Shown one piece after another: positions 62,573 through 64,000 of a stretch of 64,000 nucleotides of DNA (the first letter of the stretch is position 1; every line of letters begins with the position of its first letter). Both the position numbers and the translations under genes were made by a program. Location of the stretch: positions 1,351,001 through 1,415,000 of the forward strand of contig NZ_CP034465.1 of assembly GCF_003955755.1 (NCBI RefSeq), read 5' to 3'. This DNA comes from Jeotgalibaca ciconiae (GTDB lineage Bacteria > Bacillota > Bacilli > Lactobacillales > Aerococcaceae). The notes below the pieces were generated by a model, which did no database searches, was not told the DNA's origin, and saw only the letters and a program-made list of their open reading frames with translations.

Positions 62573-64000
<1,428 letters not shown>

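Overview
The window looks like a chromosomal segment of a low-GC Gram-positive bacterium of the order Lactobacillales. A Carnobacteriaceae- or Enterococcaceae-like host is my inference. The evidence is the housekeeping order mnmE-mnmG, rsmG-parA-parB-DUF951-ychF-DUF1129-guaB, a serine T-box leader before serS, lipoproteins with Ser/Glu-rich linkers, strong AGGAGG ribosome binding sites and frequent TTG/GTG starts. No rRNA, tRNA, CRISPR array, transposase or prophage block was seen. The only phage-like gene is the first one, a GH24 + amidase endolysin with four SH3-type repeats.

Layout. 1-5.1 kb: endolysin, then three recently duplicated lipoprotein genes. 5.2-12.9 kb: Nudix hydrolase, GerMN lipoprotein, a two-component system, and a VTC-domain / DUF4956 / carbohydrate-binding lipoprotein operon. 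13-17.3 kb: small secreted and membrane proteins, a MATE transporter, a YrhK-like protein and an orphan treR. 17.4-22.8 kb: an unusual accessory array. 22.8-27.4 kb: yaaA, mnmE, mnmG. 27.4-30.7 kb: several decayed genes around an Rgg-type regulator with a pheromone-like mini-ORF. 30.8-46.9 kb: AI-2E-type transporter, aldo/keto reductase, M50-like protease, FMN reductase, YkvA, aldose epimerase, an ABC-2 operon with lipoprotein, an ABC exporter, and two deaminases. 47.6-51.4 kb: a four-gene polyamine-type ABC importer. 51.6-64 kb: core genes, a VanRS-like system next to a DacA-type carboxypeptidase, and serS (cut by the window end).

The most interesting region is 17.4-22.8 kb. It holds five tandem copies of a convergent gene pair. 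Each pair has a 56-59-residue two-helix membrane peptide on the + strand, always with a TTG or GTG start, abutting tail to tail (5-15 bp between stop codons) a 161-164-residue YcxB-like membrane protein on the - strand, always with an ATG start. A sixth decayed peptide follows. Interleaved are one intact and one triple-stop copy of another hydrophobic peptide. I know of no described system with this architecture; a toxin/immunity or membrane-stress function is only a hypothesis.

A second theme is dispersed structured intergenic repeats. Family 1 has four copies (5.2, 16.0, 35.4, 47.4 kb). Family 2 has four long copies (46.9, 47.2, 53.0, 60.8 kb; two of them identical over 208 bp) plus two fragments. 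Both show paired base changes that keep long stems intact. Smaller repeats are a three-hairpin cluster at 9.3 kb, an exact-period 51-bp repeat before mnmG and a 50-bp direct repeat at 47.1 kb.

Start codons were moved from the longest frame where a ribosome binding site clearly favours an internal start.
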